A stretch of DNA of 64,000 nt, from positions 558,001 to 622,000 of the forward strand of contig NZ_JACHLJ010000001.1 of assembly GCF_014204545.1 (NCBI RefSeq). Reading direction: 5' to 3'. Positions 62,491 through 64,000 of this stretch are shown one piece after another (positions within the stretch are counted from its first letter, which is position 1; the number at the start of each line of letters is the position of its first letter). The position numbers and the translations under genes are program-made. The DNA comes from Brevundimonas vesicularis (GTDB lineage: Bacteria; Pseudomonadota; Alphaproteobacteria; Caulobacterales; Caulobacteraceae). Below the pieces are notes generated by a model. That model was not told where the DNA came from. It did no database searches and worked only from the letters and a program-made list of their open reading frames with translations.

Positions 62491-64000
62491 TCAGATCATT
62501 CGAGGATCGGCGACATCCTCGATCTCGAACTGCACGCCCTTGCGCCCATTCCAGTCGTCAGCCTTCAACCGGCCCACGACGCTCAGCCCGCCCTGCCCCG
62601 ACAGCAAGGCTTGGCCCGTCGGCAGATCGGCGCAGCGCCAGGCGATGGCCTTGACCGACGCGCCATCTGGACCGACCAGCCGGCACCGCACATGACCGCC
62701 ATTCATGGCGACGGGTTCGCGGGCTTGAACCCCGCTTAGGGCGAAGCTGGGCTCCGGGTTGGCGGGGCCGAATGGGGCCAGACGCTCGAACGATTCGAAC
62801 AGATCGCGCGTCGCCGCCGCGGGGTCGATCAGGGCGTCGATCTCCAGCACGTCCTGTGCGACAGCTTCGACCCTTTCGGTAGCGAGTCTCTCGTTCAGGA
62901 AGGCGGTCAGCTCGGACACACGCGCACCGTCCATCGCCAGGCCTGCCGCCATGGCATGACCGCCGCCAGCGAGCAGGATCCCGCTCTCCCCGGCCGCCTG
63001 GATCGCGCGTCCCAGGTTCATGCCTGGCTGTGACCGGCCCGAGCCCTTACCAAGACCGGTTACGGGATCGACGCCAATGACGATCACCGGCTTGCGCCAG
63101 CGCTCGCGCAAACGGCCGGCGACGATCCCGACCACTCCCGGATGCCAGTCCTCGCCCGCGACTACGACGACGGCGCTCTCGTCGGCATGGGCGCCGGTCG
63201 CCTCGACTCGACGAACGGCGGCGTCGGTGACCGCTCGCTCGACATCGCGCCGTGACACGTTCAGGGCATCGAGCTCGATCGCCAGGGCCTCGGCCTCGGC
63301 CGGATCATCTGTCGACAACAACCGCGCGCCGAGGTCGGAGCGACCGATGCGTCCTCCGGCATTGATGCGCGGCCCCAGAATGAAACCGGCATGATTGCTC
63401 TTGGCCGGTCCCGGTTCGGCGCCGGCCGCCGCCAACAGCGCGCGCAGACCCGGATTGCGCCAGTCGCTCATGACCTTCAGACCAAGGCCGGTCAGGGCGC
63501 GATTGAAGCCGGTCAGCCCGGTCACGTCGCAGATGGCGCCAAGGGCCGCCAGATCCAGCCACTGGCGAATGTCCGGCTCGGGCGTCTCGGCGAACAGGCC
63601 TCGCCGCCGCCCCTCCCGGTTCAGCGCCGCCAGAAGTACGAACACGACTCCCGCCGCCGCCAAATTGCCCTGACCCGAGTTGCAGCCCGGCCGGTTTGGG
63701 TTGACGACCGCCAACGCCGTCGGCGGCTCGCTGCGCATCAGGTGGTGATCGATAACGACGACGTTAAGGGCGATGGCCGCCGCATGGGCCAGGGCTTCGT
63801 TCGCCGCCGCCCCGCAATCCACCGTGATGACCAGGTCCGCGCCAGACGCCTTCAGCGTATCGAAGGCCTTGGCGCTGGGGCCGTAACCTTCGGTCATCCG
63901 GTCCGGAACATAGATCGACAGCGCGTGCCCCATCGCCCGGAACCAACGCACCAACAGCGCTGCGCTGGAGGCGCCGTCCACGTCGTAGTCGGCGAACACA
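62491..64000 (-). CDS. recJ: Single-stranded-DNA-specific exonuclease RecJ (partial, N-terminus outside window)
   Basis: 5'-3' exonuclease for recombination and repair. About 503 codons are visible; the frame continues past the right edge. The DHH-family motifs are present: VFADYDVDGASSAALL near the edge, ITVDCGAAA, VVVIDHHLMRSEPP, LAALGAICDVTGL, then the DHHA1 domain with GGGHAMAAGLAM, and an OB fold ending FEIEDVADPRMI. The catalytic DHH and DxD residues seen are all intact. The gene ends about 80 bp before the tRNA-Glu gene. Confidence 0.95.
   Translation of the reverse strand, partial: VFADYDVDGASSAALLVRWFRAMGHALSIYVPDRMTEGYGPSAKAFDTLKASGADLVITVDCGAAANEALAHAAAIALNVVVIDHHLMRSEPPTALAVVNPNRPGCNSGQGNLAAAGVVFVLLAALNREGRRRGLFAETPEPDIRQWLDLAALGAICDVTGLTGFNRALTGLGLKVMSDWRNPGLRALLAAAGAEPGPAKSNHAGFILGPRINAGGRIGRSDLGARLLSTDDPAEAEALAIELDALNVSRRDVERAVTDAAVRRVEATGAHADESAVVVVAGEDWHPGVVGIVAGRLRERWRKPVIVIGVDPVTGLGKGSGRSQPGMNLGRAIQAAGESGILLAGGGHAMAAGLAMDGARVSELTAFLNERLATERVEAVAQDVLEIDALIDPAAATRDLFESFERLAPFGPANPEPSFALSGVQAREPVAMNGGHVRCRLVGPDGASVKAIAWRCADLPTGQALLSGQGGLSVVGRLKADDWNGRKGVQFEIEDVADPRMI

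Overview
The window is a gene-dense, high-G+C stretch of an alphaproteobacterial chromosome. I infer Caulobacteraceae, most likely Brevundimonas or a close relative. The grounds are: gene orders such as pyrE-pdxJ-acpS-lepB-rnc-era-recO and rpoZ-(p)ppGpp synthetase; a tandem double cold-shock-domain protein; an imuA-imuB-dnaE2 cassette behind a GTTC-N7-GTTC LexA box; and an ECF sigma/ChrR pair. This is inference from proteins and order, with no 16S or alignment.

Layout. 1-5.1 kb: uracil-DNA glycosylase (cut by the window edge), a NYN protein, folK, rpoZ, the (p)ppGpp synthetase/hydrolase and a LOG-family protein. 5.2-12 kb: pyrE, pdxJ, acpS, lepB, rnc, era, a serine hydrolase, an NTF2-like protein and recO, mostly with overlapping start and stop codons. 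12-25.5 kb: DipZ-like redox protein, topoisomerase IV (parC and parE), an FAD oxidoreductase, an O-antigen-ligase-like protein, a cystathionine-beta-lyase-like enzyme, a solute-binding lipoprotein and a dicarboxylate/amino-acid symporter. 24.7-28.2 kb: a probable phrB-cfa-sseA operon. 28.3-36 kb: Kdo and heptose supply for LPS (kdsA, hldE, hldD), a DUF3089 protein, the SPFH/NfeD pair, an MFS exporter and rnhA. 36.3-40.9 kb: tatABC, a two-way terminator, glnB-glnA and an NAD(P)HX dehydratase. 40.9-46.5 kb: the SOS mutasome imuA-imuB-dnaE2. 46.9-52.4 kb: an ABC exporter-like pair, a TesA-type esterase and a cation/proton antiporter.

52.35-55.16 kb is the one clearly accessory stretch. It holds small unrecognised genes, a nucleotidyltransferase that has lost its DxD, a nonsense-interrupted DUF2971-like fragment, the N-terminal stub of an apparent integrase, and imperfect repeats. 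It looks like the decayed remains of an integrated element, and I see no intact new system in it.

55.2-59.5 kb is a divergent singlet-oxygen-type stress locus: FAD oxidoreductase plus DUF1365 on one strand, and ECF sigma, ChrR and DUF1295 on the other, with two candidate sigma-dependent promoters back to back. The photolyase and cyclopropane synthase at 25.5-28.2 kb are typical members of such a regulon. 59.5-64 kb: TrhO, three tRNA genes (Arg-UCU, Pro-UGG, Glu-UUC), a complex I accessory subunit, a DUF192 lipoprotein, the cold-shock protein and recJ (cut by the right edge).

The most notable observations are: a (p)ppGpp synthetase reading frame with no ATG, GTG or TTG upstream of its conserved N-terminus but a well-placed CTG; a ChrR anti-sigma factor lacking three of the four zinc ligands of its sigma-binding domain; an imuA gene whose 5' part is about 42% G+C in a high-G+C genome; and a DUF3089 protein whose nucleophile-elbow serine is replaced by glutamate.
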